In this document: positions 26,701 to 28,160 of the stretch, piece after piece
How positions within the stretch are numbered: the stretch's first letter is position 1
Layout: each line of letters starts with the position of its first letter
Origin: Eubacterium sp.
GTDB taxonomy: Bacteria; Bacillota; Clostridia; Lachnospirales; Lachnospiraceae
Reading direction: 5' to 3'
Assembly (NCBI GenBank): GCA_017459675.1
Contig: JAFUCM010000014.1
Location: 1 to 56,399, forward strand
DNA length: 56,399 nucleotides
Position numbers and translations under genes: made by a program
The notes under the pieces: generated by a model
Seen by the model: the letters and a program-made list of their open reading frames with translations, nothing else
The model's database searches: none
Told to the model about the DNA's origin: nothing

Positions 26701-27448
26701 CATCATTCGTATACGTAGTCTGTAAAGACTCCTGTCCTTCCTTCCAGAGCTGGTTGATATCCTCCTGTCCGTTCAGAACCTCCTCTGCCAGGACTGCACT
26801 TCCATCCGTTACCTTCAGCGCCTCTGTAGCTGCATCGTCGACGATATCGGAATTGTTTGCGGAGGATATGTCTTCTGTCGTGACAGCCGGCGGCTCTTCC
26901 TGTGAGCCTTCTTCCGATCCACCTGCCCTGGTGCCGCCGGGGCTGTCTGACGCAGTGTCCGGCGCGGATGCCGTCACAGTCGTCGTTGATGAAGACGACG
27001 ATGACGCAGCCGCCGGAGCAGCTGATGCCGCAGGCGCTGATGCCGCCGGGGCTGACGCTGCAGGGACTGATGACGCCGGGGCTGAAGCCGCAGGCGCACT
27101 TGACGCCGGAGCAGCTGATGCCGCAGGCGCACTTGCCGCCGGAGCAGCTGATGCCGCAGGCTCGCTTGCCTTCGGAGCTGGAGCCGCGGGTTCACTTGCC
27201 TTCGGAGCTGGAGCCGCGGGTTCACTTGCCGCGGGCGCAGCCGAAGCAGCCGGCGCAGCATCCTGCGCTTTTCCGCCGTCATCGGACGAACCGCCGCTCT
27301 GCTCGCTGGAACTCTCCGCTGCGCTTTCTCCCGTGTCCTCAGCCCTTACGCTGTAAGTGCCAAAGGCAAAAAGAAAGAGCAAAACGAACAGTACCAGACA
27401 GATAATGCTGATCTTTCCTCTTTTCGTTTTCTCGATGTTCGTACTCAT
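1..27448 (-). CDS. Giant secreted beta-repeat surface protein, C-terminus beyond the window
   Basis: A single minus-strand frame stays open from an ATG at 27448 to the left edge, giving at least 9149 residues (about 0.9 MDa). I translated stretches across the whole region in one frame without meeting a stop. The start follows AGGA with 8 nt spacing; the ATG at 27457 (MKIM) is in frame but has no ribosome binding site of its own. Residues 10-33 form a basic-then-hydrophobic signal segment ending VRA-ED. Then follow an Ala/Pro/Ser linker, a pectin-lyase-like start, RTX-like nonapeptides, a Gly-Thr linker, InlB-like beta domains and long tracts of motifs such as GGTAGVGVxVxV alternating with VxVxAxxxxxxI strands, as seen in filamentous haemagglutinin/LktA-like adhesins. 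Helical and Tyr-rich islands interrupt the repeats. Adhesion or a surface-layer role is inferred from architecture only. The anchoring signal is not visible because the 3' end is missing. Confidence 0.93.
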   Translation of the reverse strand, partial: MSTNIEKTKRGKISIICLVLFVLLFLFAFGTYSVRAEDTGESAAESSSEQSGGSSDDGGKAQDAAPAASAAPAASEPAAPAPKASEPAAPAPKASEPAASAAPAASAPAASAAPASSAPAASAPASSVPAASAPAASAPAASAAPAAASSSSSSTTTVTASAPDTASDSPGGTRAGGSEEGSQEEPPAVTTEDISSANNSDIVDDAATEALKVTDGSAVLAEEVLNGQEDINQLWKEGQESLQTTYTNDVQSVTITEKYNSTDTTITDNTASGYVATMTPTETTWKMTESGKDLKAADQNKVDKAGAKVTYKVTPNADNTAVDITKTTVTKSANAIQKAVNDALKKAAADSEKTIKSVTITVAAGTYNGDVNISFNNVQELVLGANKDFTLYILGEGSYEAPGKKTDVIDKSTIGPTGGTGVVLNGNLSIDDINVVIAGIYLSTLKKVSVLGDEINTAIYGTTGADTVNAVVSGKESTLSIDTGGGTDKVSLTTQYSGMDAGSNFGNVVTIDTGDGADRVTLTHQTGVLQGTILTGGGNDSVAMTSGVNAARSYQKDGKTVKSSLKVDLGAGNDSVTVNANLGKAFEKMQFFGGTGLDKLAGKYEQTDVTQTLGQSGNEGLSASITDSGFDSVSLVGDLKKDGKISNEIKSPLAGIICQALENYFGYVQMLWGTAKAEDTAAQIDLVGFNAMTDSLQNKPTVELNKLEFEQGKSPSSFTNYTYTGKLKDSSGNLIPLTADWSRYTVVLTNLTLGEKKESVRLGYIKIPSVNLVVQGSHIEVGSAVQAASINIKANDNDTMFDLMPPKPTTDPATGEPTGPGTGTGTGTGTGTGTGTGTGTGTGTGTGTGTGVQTNTKSAFSGSLFDFEASAEIIVEAAGSLTALSGDVTLSSVIDQNRSLIDLFGDALAGINVINVKVGNADIIVKGKITARNNVNLTAKANVTIKASNSVLASAFVPLAVVVSVTDVNIDIKDNAVIVAECGSVKANADSKVSLIAEATTGKLPISLAVAVGVNDAHVKMSGNSKINANQDVELVSGAITSVEAKANRGALAGNVSVYITAEVVVQNASAEVTDQAAITAGGNVKVSSTANQNAMAVASSAKNDNGAGAGGGTSTKSGMDGIKGMFGDIAAVFAANAKGAIADLLNGIGQKFGGKTYKINTAKTENGAVTAPTSANAHEIAASEKFEEGVTYYTCDSAGRYTQATVSPGAEMPKKPVYYVKTEPVKFTVTPDKGYTVEKIEIKYLLSGSDSYKTFYWMPGSAYGIASGGDGNYTFQMPEAEVTITVKFKEGSGNDGNGGDGTDINISDLLDESLDSAQEDDDEIVTEDSTKTDPAPLDITVKYGDGAYAKVDQEEEGGIFRTDTTYYLKNDDNYTRLDNVSEGDTMDSEKEYYVRTGGVMLEVGKVDAGKKINVIVSPAKNKVVKTVTATYKTMYVPASGHIADGVDYYLLIDGDYVKQDDNASLDSKNTYYVLDQANQREVVDIIEKVDGKYIYKIPHGVTWNAMEGGWSIIFSAEFGDPDPTAQSEQTAAGSEAQTAQSAGALAAGVNINNNKAEISTTGKIKAGGVVTVNADASAIAAIKADGTAVGPDARNEDKDPEERPEVNSQTAAQTIIPYTVYIEPAKGVSLMQVGGSDAAKGIFVFQAISLDPTFEDGEGKVTFKYTKADGTAGTGTAAYDDSNGRYTVDLSALEIKSGTQVSITAVSLDAGMPIEGEYLVANTMVIHSTQSGTITHASGKPGSAVYAFKVTPAVGYAVKGKADENDSGSPWIKYIKQTKSGAGTTEEEVKIALTSDSSGNYFFKIADLEGLKEGSQIEIGAEFDINNIEIKTQILQAGTPVAEGGQIPGEIKITEGQSAGEGTKAQEGKKVSFTVTTNDNNNSSASSQYAKAYISYTLDGQDIKKELEAKDGTYSFTMPNAEVTIIADFFNQSIALSAADDSGSPCTDVQLSASAGAVGQEITVSLTDEAVKAGKKITNFKVSYQKENPDGDPYVDTHAAIFSEGAWRFKIPSKIRLGTDEYYLDTDVINITVIPVIADKGITVKTSPTTNGSVTLSNDFADKGEAYSFTVKPNSGYKVSSVTVTLTSSDKKKSKKVTATGSGETYFVNLPDDEAFASGATADINVIFTPGVQPGSGAGKNGRQTVSAGVSVAVGVVINKNYAIVENAEIEAAGLKVTASGTTTNKTEALAGFSAGQIGIGGAVAVQVDTVKTDAVVKDTAHVTLTGGPLNVTAANTVKLDTKASAKGAAKSENAGVGAGIAISVSGIETMAEIEDEKTAPVIRLKDNAKLTEIKVTASTTDTHTVEGVAGAAGGISITPVLALDVAGTETNAHIGKGTSMLICAGNADVTANSDIFRQLAANAAAAGDSVGVGGSFTVSVLNDSTKSRLSRSLTAKNINVSTKAKNRMKGTSRASANGATSNKKSGPSGSGGSDDGSGSSDGESGADKQSDGILGTAGKLAGHVNAGGTSPSAMSQASNNRQSTSTSEGGIEVAAALALNIQSIEAEAVIDDGLTIEAADGEGTGKLTVISQTYNEAILNANGSASKGKVGVGVAVSINVVDYDNNAIVGDSNVTADIMTVEAGMIPETTASPSAVSIPDKSKGWLMDLLENALKDLILDIAKSAGLADLFGESSADVLAKQLTDAVKVAKDQLLKGTGFENFLNSNPVEQLQKNVQAFLSLFLDFPNRMNAELNKLFPGEGKDALTRIKEASLKYLKTEAWPVIMNAILVNVTAIVNPVLQDFLNPTGSGGDTDEQSRVGAVLKKAFLDEPNGILIAARDKIEKDILDLISKELGTRLTVDKQKTVQENLKENMRLALKAVFDKVGNTLTDGICNITEFKNFLKGPIKDTLLKNLKDAASAMGRALTNAALDEITGILGAKATVDKTYGHKFTTQAIAGASGQKVAIAGAVAIAVIHGDTGAVIKGADTASANYVTVTKDLTIKAEGDHVEKTTASAAEDSKGEADANLNAGASQQTAGTGTEASVDKSISNAVFNVGKGGSISVSGRSVDITPDDDMRLKSVSVTYTKPDKTKATIQLATIAAGTPFIVPQTKPDGDSYTETSYLINNLGGRAVTVLTGSDLEYFITFISKNSVSKNVVDLIWTGEGSGTITQTPNQNSNPESGKGSSGADDSVGKDVTWKKEYLTVKVTPEKGHRVKEGYIDYVFTKENGEDGKFSAKLSENMLQKGHDISVITCSDGRIMVQFASNDSSAWFWIKKGTSVEAKAEFIGDYKIIVVQGGTQNGTGVQDINFNQNADATGFKADKSKIEVNSDGTATNTYDIRPDTNGPSFGTVKIMDLAAEQDPSDDHTPNAVQYAAYEDRVAVSVLPAKGYRLHMLLMAYKPEGESEFRRQQIVTVDESIIDPAGGTTYIFYMPKADVRLVAVLLKNESDEDETPQEEQKKTAGGKTVGVGAAFAMTLSHVNVESGIGKNRTVTAGTAEIRSKSTHNVQTAGAAGTDPLAGASNSNKTETTKDISVDAGASLTITKDKVTAEVGSGTTLTIGGDDTIAADPADPASALVSFLLSAEQSGKTVTKSSAFAAGKSTAVGASVTVNIANSDVKAILDGAVSADGAAVIRANAFNQDNSEALATAIGADLDRYLNKFSTGVENIETKANKLLAGDYFSNDGQKRGAGDGTSGNKTKDGINKELNDNKEEGGGTSDKASLSSNVLKSQNVTIPGVNNAATDKGNEGIEVAGENSGQNLKDNKQTNGNEQTDDNEQNDGKKRGAKAGESGSEGGDDGGSKFQVAAAVGLNITNHKANITVNGNLKAASIDVSALNRGNFLTKGTGIAMSLARNANSIAAGVAVSVDRNESIVEINGNLIAVDRLGEKGDVSVTAKTTQNMDGTYRGLLAAQALAGAVSGAGGTVSIAGSIVVVVVNAKTAVKINKDNNKAVTVEGAKISMEAYDKTKLAVRSGGVSISKGSKVGVGAAFALIYANDKVDVYVGDGTVIRGESLEINAEKARVDFSDYSFALGVQNFITDTSDLPATEKANAKKGFINLDRDKTKENSSYTIDINITTADALALVDALNVLSSTNYYLEAVAGSIMGSQGQSTASVAGSVAMLFFRNTVNANIGNNVTIDLTGSTYETWKDSKNNVWYIRGDDVYVLGGNGMLQDAGFKKDVLGGAAKIEAAVAAIQAAEQAGETASDEDRITAGNFRTETIDGADYMVYTVGKRSFYVYKVDSPFGREYRVYEKTEDGKNVLSDVTWSMLTAYSTGETITRGMMLRAFEDANIRIIAGSVSAAPSKAGVGLTIAFLQNEDEIKSTVGSSTAINVGIAENAAGGGYDQTAEFKANVLVVTVAASISTGSDSKFTLGGAFNVVAADNTAKTTVGSNTSIKAKDDVTIKSAVDTDIILVSLSASGGTGKVAVGATVAVVIDNADAQTLIGSKAALESTAGSITVESDNYENLINVLASASAAPSGDAAAAGTVGVLVSKTNALVDIAEGASLKAKKDVNILTGTSSQLIEAAIAVSIGGKTAAVGATVVVNVLSRRAYVIVHDGVTVTAEDGNVLIQSTGADTNVIVGLAAAATTGVGISGTIPVFVSNTDIQTVIGDAAIEKKAGAGEITQTGSGDPIQITAGDTVGIFSDLDTKNYLFAGGITISSGQAGVGATIGVSVLNSNVRTEVAGNAVIFGAAAAGGAGLTAPGSEKEKKRRGVHVGATTKDTTVMAGVSASAGANVAVGGTVTTLVVKNRSRAHVSKGAKITAGTDESGSGSASGTDGSDGSTEATEIPDVNIDIFASDDSLIFGFAGALAAAQTAGVGATIATIVFGKTVEAIVDNGCELDAHDSVKVGTDDQSKLILLALGFAGGGTVGVAGDVNALIYSDTTTSSLGGTVRAGKNVEVTANSDNTLVNIAVGVAVGGTAGVSAVAVVTYFQGQTTAEILDGAKIGTADNKIGGGVSVKASSTELVTADAAGASGGGTAGVGGTVDVIITKLSTKAKTGSSVEIYADGDVKIEAIDRYDLIAIVATAAVGGTAGVGVTALVSVSLGDVSASIGTANIIEANNVEVKANDDRRIIDAAATVAGGGVAGVGATVTVVVAGSKMSQDAHDTLYGIHEIDGVKYKLYEYYEGAVKFEDVEYDVYEYKIKDKPSLILYERDGVYYQYDGKDLTEFEIPDKDCLLLKTITLYKDEATGKYYEYVDDPDNKENEHKKVLRAYGGTVVEENLTPECMDPGTQLNAAFDTENGVNKAAADYKPDADEFNQSLEGDGSRPGAEDYGEYGQGGTASEAPGHAQLYTMVPEKELYVKNGEDYEWFNPDYKVPENDENAQAAWQALLEAQKYLRYEDADGAYGEDGKKISEDSTYDGKRYTYYELPEYVQHSSGRYIPYNESTATPDQVNKQKYWYDKGTDSYYAELYTIVPERELYLPDGDNYVWFNPDVTVPKDKDSRARWQNILAAQKYLRYEDENGAYDEEGKKIKANSSYDGIRYSFYAMPEYVQHNSGRYIPYNESTAMPDRINAQKYYYDPDTDTYLAATTTYDPTAFDNTANGSGTSYAGQPIGNLKDSISAVIGSGSRVTAAGKIDVISTDVLNTLVISGTVAVGGTAGVGVGVSVAVLHSNVQARVDEGATLSAGGDITVRASSGSGNVDTDEQVGRLGDMADDSDNNPLSSETIKGSNEKADKDVANAEKTDNSAAEDTQTDSSGEGTGQTGGEGTGQTGGEGDSSGEGIGQTGGEGDSSGSDTEQPAPKKSTIRMIAVAAAGGMVGVAVNVAVLMVYSDVQAVMKGNVAAAQQGAAAAQKLNVEANMDFGTVQTITIGVAAGAVGVNASAGVAYFEGKAQAGIAGSANIKDVAKEINVKTTGTTNASVAAAALAAGGVAVNAGVALAINRTDAGSRIERGVTINSPDAAVTVSHDVSSEAKTMIISVALGGVAVNATVSVVTNKLNAVSYVGIDPDATTQVPGTPGKITAKSLAINATANGDTKVFAVAAGVGGVAVNALVGVALGHIKNIASLQRMQVELTGDAAVKAILTGETEVISTSIVIGGVAVGASVAVAYIGSQNKAIVDTTGVTMKAGSLAIDAGTADKPNNPQANVLGITGAAGGVAVNVNIGLALNMGQNEALLNGGSGTLALTDTAKGLAVSANGRGLSYAALYSAAAGGASVNVSLAIAINKYLQRADVDMAGTVTIQNEEGAKGPVSVVSTQNGAGSSRDKYTFKSLYKKKTEDESGTQVSHEIKFDDVMAKAYLFSAGIGLASVNASAGTAVSDCTNTAKLSVKDLTAGTVSVTGGGKSTADIDIDNIGFGVVSVGVLLGFSMAEGSFNAEAVAKGVWNIGSLTINNDFISDANAAVTPAVGGVNVSFFNVGVNTAVAYNGTNVNTGISGSGTIIADGSVRVKSDGQSHATAEVKTPQLSLSCVSIAANVTAAFNRTVQETFVRNVTLNAGSLSVQSDMNKADKIVQKESGLNVVDTEKSVAGALATVGGGNDGTDSISVSYASGTANVSVADFHAKNYAYTDNAAITLTGNLTVNNDSKSYSIATVSTGSDLGFYSVVMTTVFAFADGDFRTGIDTGSKEVKAANISVTSTYDTYADALSAVASGGVSANLLGVGINVALAEAATTADTYIAGSSGGKLTVETKPEGSATAIRGTVTVQATGTGKAYATFAAPKLKASVVDIAINVVVADLTGTQTARIDSVDVKAGAVTIVSKFNESKTDVAAEALQGVGGEGGSGFKLAGLSIEANTSIARANFKSNATSDNAKFDVTGAFIVNSAGNAVSHAGIKGGSSVELFGFGLMVTESQTDAEFNAEMTNCRDIDVGSLSVTTEYLAKANSETAQAVGGVKLSVVSIDSNISTATVGAKSTAGVSGTGSVKTKTFAQILAKGNIKADATVCKGVTVSAIDVGVNVVHSTLTAGQKAYLNMTGTDSAIGTNLTVKSLFRDESDGAGKNDGAVANAITGPSAGGANKDIKINIVGVEVNYAEAATKTSNTAYITGGKYTVGSRDKNGSVTGGDVIVDANTRSQSKAEATTAFSIGLASVGSMSTYAYTQDTVSAYISGADITALRDVDVTAFGNTDSNAESKSSGNLGVVNVKYAKAQSSVGYFTTEENVDPLTKLITGYTHTKKTPQKVSAGIGGTAATVIKAGGHVNVDAKNTGGARAKIEKGLVISVASVDVSILPTLSYYNTDAYIKNNSVIIADGDIIVKANDVLTADSNANGTTIGFGVKANYTKGDNTVYTDNTVEIAGSLTAKEGIRIINDPSATMNSNTLAAGGGFFSGDTLEAKNKLYRTGRITIADGSRLTADYGDIEIINYGGTKDTITTRAQIDTGGVVDLGTIRTVVDVYNDLDIIIGSGVKITDRFNTVTIRSDASVKEMVIRSSSDCSGIGVRPDVKNTVTNQLSSDITIGTAAGSETVIEGRYVYIKGQIGKLDEYIYAYAKGSALGGNIDANNDITSTITATVTTDRLTVIGHDLTEIIADTQPDYVSGGNIHSYSRVQLNAIGKAYATGNIDTNVFTKVNIGSGFTYKGAYLKVDTDAMTSNRINRERKTGGFIHKDEKGSNHFNYRTEDDEGNPIIYEQMVMTSPKLYLGDAAGGIYVDVSSHGGVEPLIREVGVKNEDPVKSIAGDTVILKDLNNYLPGYAKLNGKVTDLKVYDQSVIPFVVITNRTVNDAAAGSKAYNLVLNNISFENKGFVNPRVFINDTRTTVKPQNPGYIPYLTVTTEGTGNVELKGLIPLYNGTATFKWTGKEGGKLLDVERIMSPTTEVEDSDPIRPLWAHKLIVSGASQIGNDAKDEKDNLVEIPFYVWIVEGADGAGVIDASAAGDVDMELTAVRIIPVSSLDNVDNSGEDRLELDITKILSENGNVIVNMETGRDLYTTDGVGSVTIPIPGTLEYGEGKTVKLAKDYVLTGREMLETYLTVYDPVTGNSTYELPNGTLIYMDADGNVMRIEEGGTIAEVGSYEFHYDEVETTKLKSIDIGAGITINLETGTLDVQKEVSFEVLLRAVKASWLSDNGLFSGSDSAAIVIRITSDTNPEVEQSNKGNKELVEDSNYTLSYVGKNEKESTWDNKIFYKLTGQTLNFDTFRETDEKNQIFIAALDTRKDVDQVYFYQIAGLVDDEKNDVINMDMFKNLMVKGSGEDARVETEDGNYRVNQSKDAAFWGNGRADYGVQLLKKDKLYVPHEKDDHIVSRFLGSTFTVKVSHSGDVLSYEVKDSSSSTGYTTLHVKETPLGWTLDKQNGDNHEIYEKLANYYWEAGITAEPLLEAWVEGYSTKHLLESGDGTFVFTEPTYIVSKVKYKWHELPIQANQYRLHIEYYQLQSISASISNERDVLGDRYAVMQNGKKRFIYPILDEDGDPTGEYEERWEDEEGEHSEKVTIEPHHELTNTGYYLLRTSTGSDMTYTIGGITGKMCFKTDKEVDDGKDGTTYYHLYIADESTGRILDVLEDRYVGVKTTGSGSSAVTSINIFEISQGEKTDVVSVTDGLYKLEVNGSEMEQLWKYSGNNLTLVYKWEEKDEYGEPSYHERGFLGSLYCAIDNSAQIFYSPFDNSDSQGEDVFGLYAIQAKQEDGTWGDWEYTRLYSTAPTDFIRIIDEFVSLNTDEALNKLLGSAEQTITISDSNNIGCYRPSELVRSSDSTGRINYYNYYESKETSGRTTITGMEDYYVSVQVTSGSTSIRVLRKETDHVIGPNGSTYWLTWHALPVEGDWTGNSVSYTYGEGEEASTVEGILFTNSERMDQFLYVISGSFSNEPGYGYGMDQCYWRYNPEMEWILDSFEFSYLSNIYSGLKVDQTAGSALTILTPITYEANNTTYNLYTYKSDYNTIANRADDSRIGQKSVYRIESGSAGQTIEEMTDRKLRGSSKAGVYIKEDPSTTLVNTDLQTREWWIDVVTDKFDVTFKDGTTGSLDFNKKESYVIPLEKEAPMRLVLRFGSPEEKGPNLTFTGEVTGIELHSTELPSNTVTTVDDKDSYQLTETLYLTKSGLVAQVNEEVKNPYTGAIFASKFDGKVYTSTNVVASNLKALGAEAAATAAMIAEKEQQIETVQNDENLTDKEKAQQIAELEEAIAGLKELFEQQHALDPATHPTVKVLMNQPIRPQILTDHIAVDLNGKYWYYNETIDESGEIVTVNVDWDDIGTAAENPNVIKVTGGEVTVIYNGITYLQTEHGKVQHSNIYVDFSAMKNEEILSL
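5900..17200 (-). repeat. Main tracts of Gly/Ala/Val beta-strand repeats in the giant protein
   Basis: Apart from the Tyr-rich island, this stretch encodes roughly 55-75-residue units with the rhythm GG(T/V)AGVGVxVxVxVxxxxAxIxxxxxIxAxxxVxVxAxxxxxxxxxAxA. A well conserved example is AAGGVAVNASVAVxVIxx. The pattern is that of beta-helical filamentous adhesins and LktA-like leukotoxins. Units differ at the DNA level, so the array is old. Similar tracts occur at 19670-21170 and 23800-24890. Two Ser/Gly/Glu/Asp-rich linkers interrupt the array, near 10350-10560 (GGEGTGQTGGEGDSSGEG) and 16210-16400 (Asn/Asp/Gln-rich). Confidence 0.75.
10950..12270 (-). repeat. Tyr-rich island with two about 110-residue duplicated units
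   Basis: Residues about 5060-5500 are strongly enriched in Tyr, Asp, Glu and Lys. Two consecutive units (about 11380-11740 and 11020-11370) share the order LYTxVPExELY, WFNPD, AQKYLRYED, GAYxExGKKI, YDGxRYxxY, PEYVQHxSGRYIPYNESTA and QKYxYDxxTDxY. More distant Tyr-rich segments (YKLYEYYEG, VYEYKIKDK, YYQYDGKD) lie at 11950-12270. The similarity of the two units points to a fairly recent internal duplication. Confidence 0.8.
18795..19650 (-). other. All-helical island inside the beta-repeat giant protein
   Basis: Residues about 2600-2885 break the Gly/Ala/Val repeat pattern. The segment is rich in Leu, Lys, Glu, Asp and Phe with amphipathic helices (for example LLENALKDLILDIAKSAG, VEQLQKNVQAFLSLFLDF, IEKDILDLISKEL, LKENMRLALKAVFDKVG). 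It has few Gly and no adhesin strand motifs. I do not recognise the fold. The reading frame is continuous with both sides, so it is part of the same protein. Confidence 0.7.
21180..23780 (-). other. Block of InlB-like (divergent B-repeat) beta domains in the giant protein
   Basis: Residues about 1220-2090 contain recurring pieces such as PVKFTVTPDKGYTVEKI, YTFQMPEAEVTITVKF, GTYSFTMPNAEVTI, GKKVSFTVTTND and GEAYSFTVKPNSGYKV. The pattern 'x-V-x-P-x-x-G-Y-x-V ... Y-x-F-x-M-P-x-A-x-V-x-I' is typical of divergent InlB B-repeat (beta-grasp-like) domains in Gram-positive surface proteins. About five or six copies are spaced 90-200 residues apart and differ strongly from one another. Confidence 0.6.
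24897..24990 (-). repeat. (Gly-Thr)n linker from a 30-bp tandem repeat
   Basis: The coding strand reads a run of about 14 Gly-Thr dipeptides after GPG, ending before VQTNTKSAF. At the DNA level it is built from 6-bp steps grouped into a near-perfect 30-bp unit repeated about three times. It separates the N-terminal RTX-like part from the first adhesin-type repeats and probably acts as a flexible linker; its copy number may vary between strains. Confidence 0.85.
25707..26080 (-). repeat. RTX-like Gly/Asp calcium-binding repeats in the giant protein
   Basis: Between residues about 457 and 580 the protein carries spaced motifs GTTGADTVNA, TGGGTDKVSL, TGDGADRVTL, TGGGNDSVAM and GAGNDSVTVN. They match the GGxGxDxUx pattern of haemolysin-type calcium-binding repeats, though they are separated by 20-30 residues rather than tightly stacked. 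They follow a segment (26100-26420) that resembles the start of a right-handed beta-helix. Calcium-dependent folding outside the cell is an inference from the family. Confidence 0.65.
26993..27280 (-). repeat. Ala/Pro/Ser-rich low-complexity linker, with 30-bp exact repeats
   Basis: About 95 residues made almost only of Ala, Pro, Ser, Glu and Lys (units such as APAASAAPAAS and SEPAAPAPKA) follow the signal peptide. At DNA level there are direct 15-30 bp repeats; one 30-bp unit near 27172-27232 occurs twice in tandem without change. The composition suggests an extended stalk, and the DNA is prone to slippage-driven length change. Confidence 0.85.
27344..27448 (-). other. Signal peptide of the giant protein
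   Basis: The first residues read MSTNIEKTKRGKIS, a basic n-region. About 20 hydrophobic residues rich in Ile, Leu, Val and Phe follow, then Thr-Tyr-Ser-Val-Arg-Ala before Glu-Asp. Cleavage after Ala near residue 33 would fit a Sec signal peptidase I site. This places the giant protein outside the membrane. Confidence 0.8.
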
Positions 27449-27540
27449 AATCTTCATCCTATTTGCTGAACTGTGCCTTCTATATATTATCTTCCTGTTC
27501 TCTGCCGTTTATTACCGGTTCACTGCCGTGCATACGTTTC

Positions 27541-27855
27541 TCACGGCTGCTCCTTTTCAGTGCTTTTCTGATCCCGTTTCCGGAAGTATCTTCCCAGTTC
27601 CGCAACCAGTATCCCGATCACAAATGCGATCACGGCAACCAGAACATATCCGCCGGTCTGCGGTCCCAGCAGAAATGCGCCCATCACGGAATACGTCTGT
27701 GCCGTGGTGCCTGCACCGGAAAAAGCGGAAATAGCAGCGACAAGTGAAACCAGAAGCAGGCACACGCAGCTCAGCATCACACGCATGCGCCTTGCCCTCT
27801 GCCTTTTCTTTGCGGTATGAATCCGCCTGATAATTTCATCTGCTTTCTGCCTCAT
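27541..27855 (-). CDS. Small membrane protein with two transmembrane helices
   Basis: 104 residues. A very basic N-terminal helix (MRQKADEIIRRIHTAKKRQR, about 26 residues) is followed by a transmembrane helix (about 27-46), a short Ser/Thr/Gly loop, a second helix (about 69-88) and a charged tail (RYFRKRDQKSTEKEQP). Both ends are probably cytoplasmic. The start has GGAG with 9 nt spacing. The gene lies 92 nt upstream of the giant gene on the same strand with no clear terminator between, so the two are probably co-transcribed. I do not recognise the family. A role in export, anchoring or regulation of the giant protein is inference from position only. Confidence 0.75.
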   Translation of the reverse strand: MRQKADEIIRRIHTAKKRQRARRMRVMLSCVCLLLVSLVAAISAFSGAGTTAQTYSVMGAFLLGPQTGGYVLVAVIAFVIGILVAELGRYFRKRDQKSTEKEQP

Positions 27856-27934
27856 TTAATAAATCTCCTTATATCTATTATCAACCAGAATTATAAATAC
27901 GCAAAATACGCCTATATTTATTACTTCCCGCTCC

Positions 27935-27959
27935 GACGCAATTTACCCACCAAAATTCA
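27935..27959 (-). promoter_or_regulatory. Candidate ECF-type promoter for the small membrane protein and giant gene
   Basis: On the minus strand TGAATT (27959-27954) and CGTC (27938-27935) are separated by 15 nt. This resembles the TGAAAC...CGTA/CGTC pattern of ECF sigma factors such as SigW. An alternative sigma-A-like pair (TTGCGT, 16 nt, GATAAT) lies nearer the gene at about 27880-27910. Neither is strong; the ECF reading is attractive because an ECF-like sigma gene lies 1.7 kb upstream. Confidence 0.25.
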
Positions 27960-27987
27960 CACCCGGAATTTGTGTAAAATGCACAAA

Positions 27988-28128
27988 AAAAGAGCTGTGA
28001 CATTTCACATCCGAATGTTTCAACTCAGTGACGGGTAACAATCCCCCACTGAGTTGAGCCTCCGGCGGATCGCAGAGCTGCGCAGCTCGCGCGCGATCAG
28101 AGATCGCGATTGAATGTCCCGGCTCTTT
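27988..28128 (-). terminator. Large multi-branched terminator element
   Basis: An outer stem (AAAGAGC 27989-27995 with GCTCTTT 28122-28128, and GACATT 27999-28004 with AATGTC 28113-28118) encloses three perfect hairpins: TCAACTCAGTG/CACTGAGTTGA (28020-28057), GAGCTGCGCAGCTC (28075-28088) and CGCGATC/GATCGCG (28092-28108). On the minus strand the outer stem is followed by seven T residues, so it should end transcription from the sigma factor/PrsW operon. It is far larger than a normal terminator. Confidence 0.7.
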
Positions 28129-28160
28129 ATCTGGCCATCTGTTATTCTGTATCAGGCACT

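Larger units (their letters stand above)
27856..28160. other. Intergenic region with a putative promoter and a structured terminator
   Basis: This 305-nt gap contains no supported gene. Its left part is AT-rich and carries promoter candidates for the small membrane protein/giant gene unit; its right part is a large nested inverted repeat described separately. It separates the sigma factor/PrsW operon from the giant gene unit. Confidence 0.7.
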
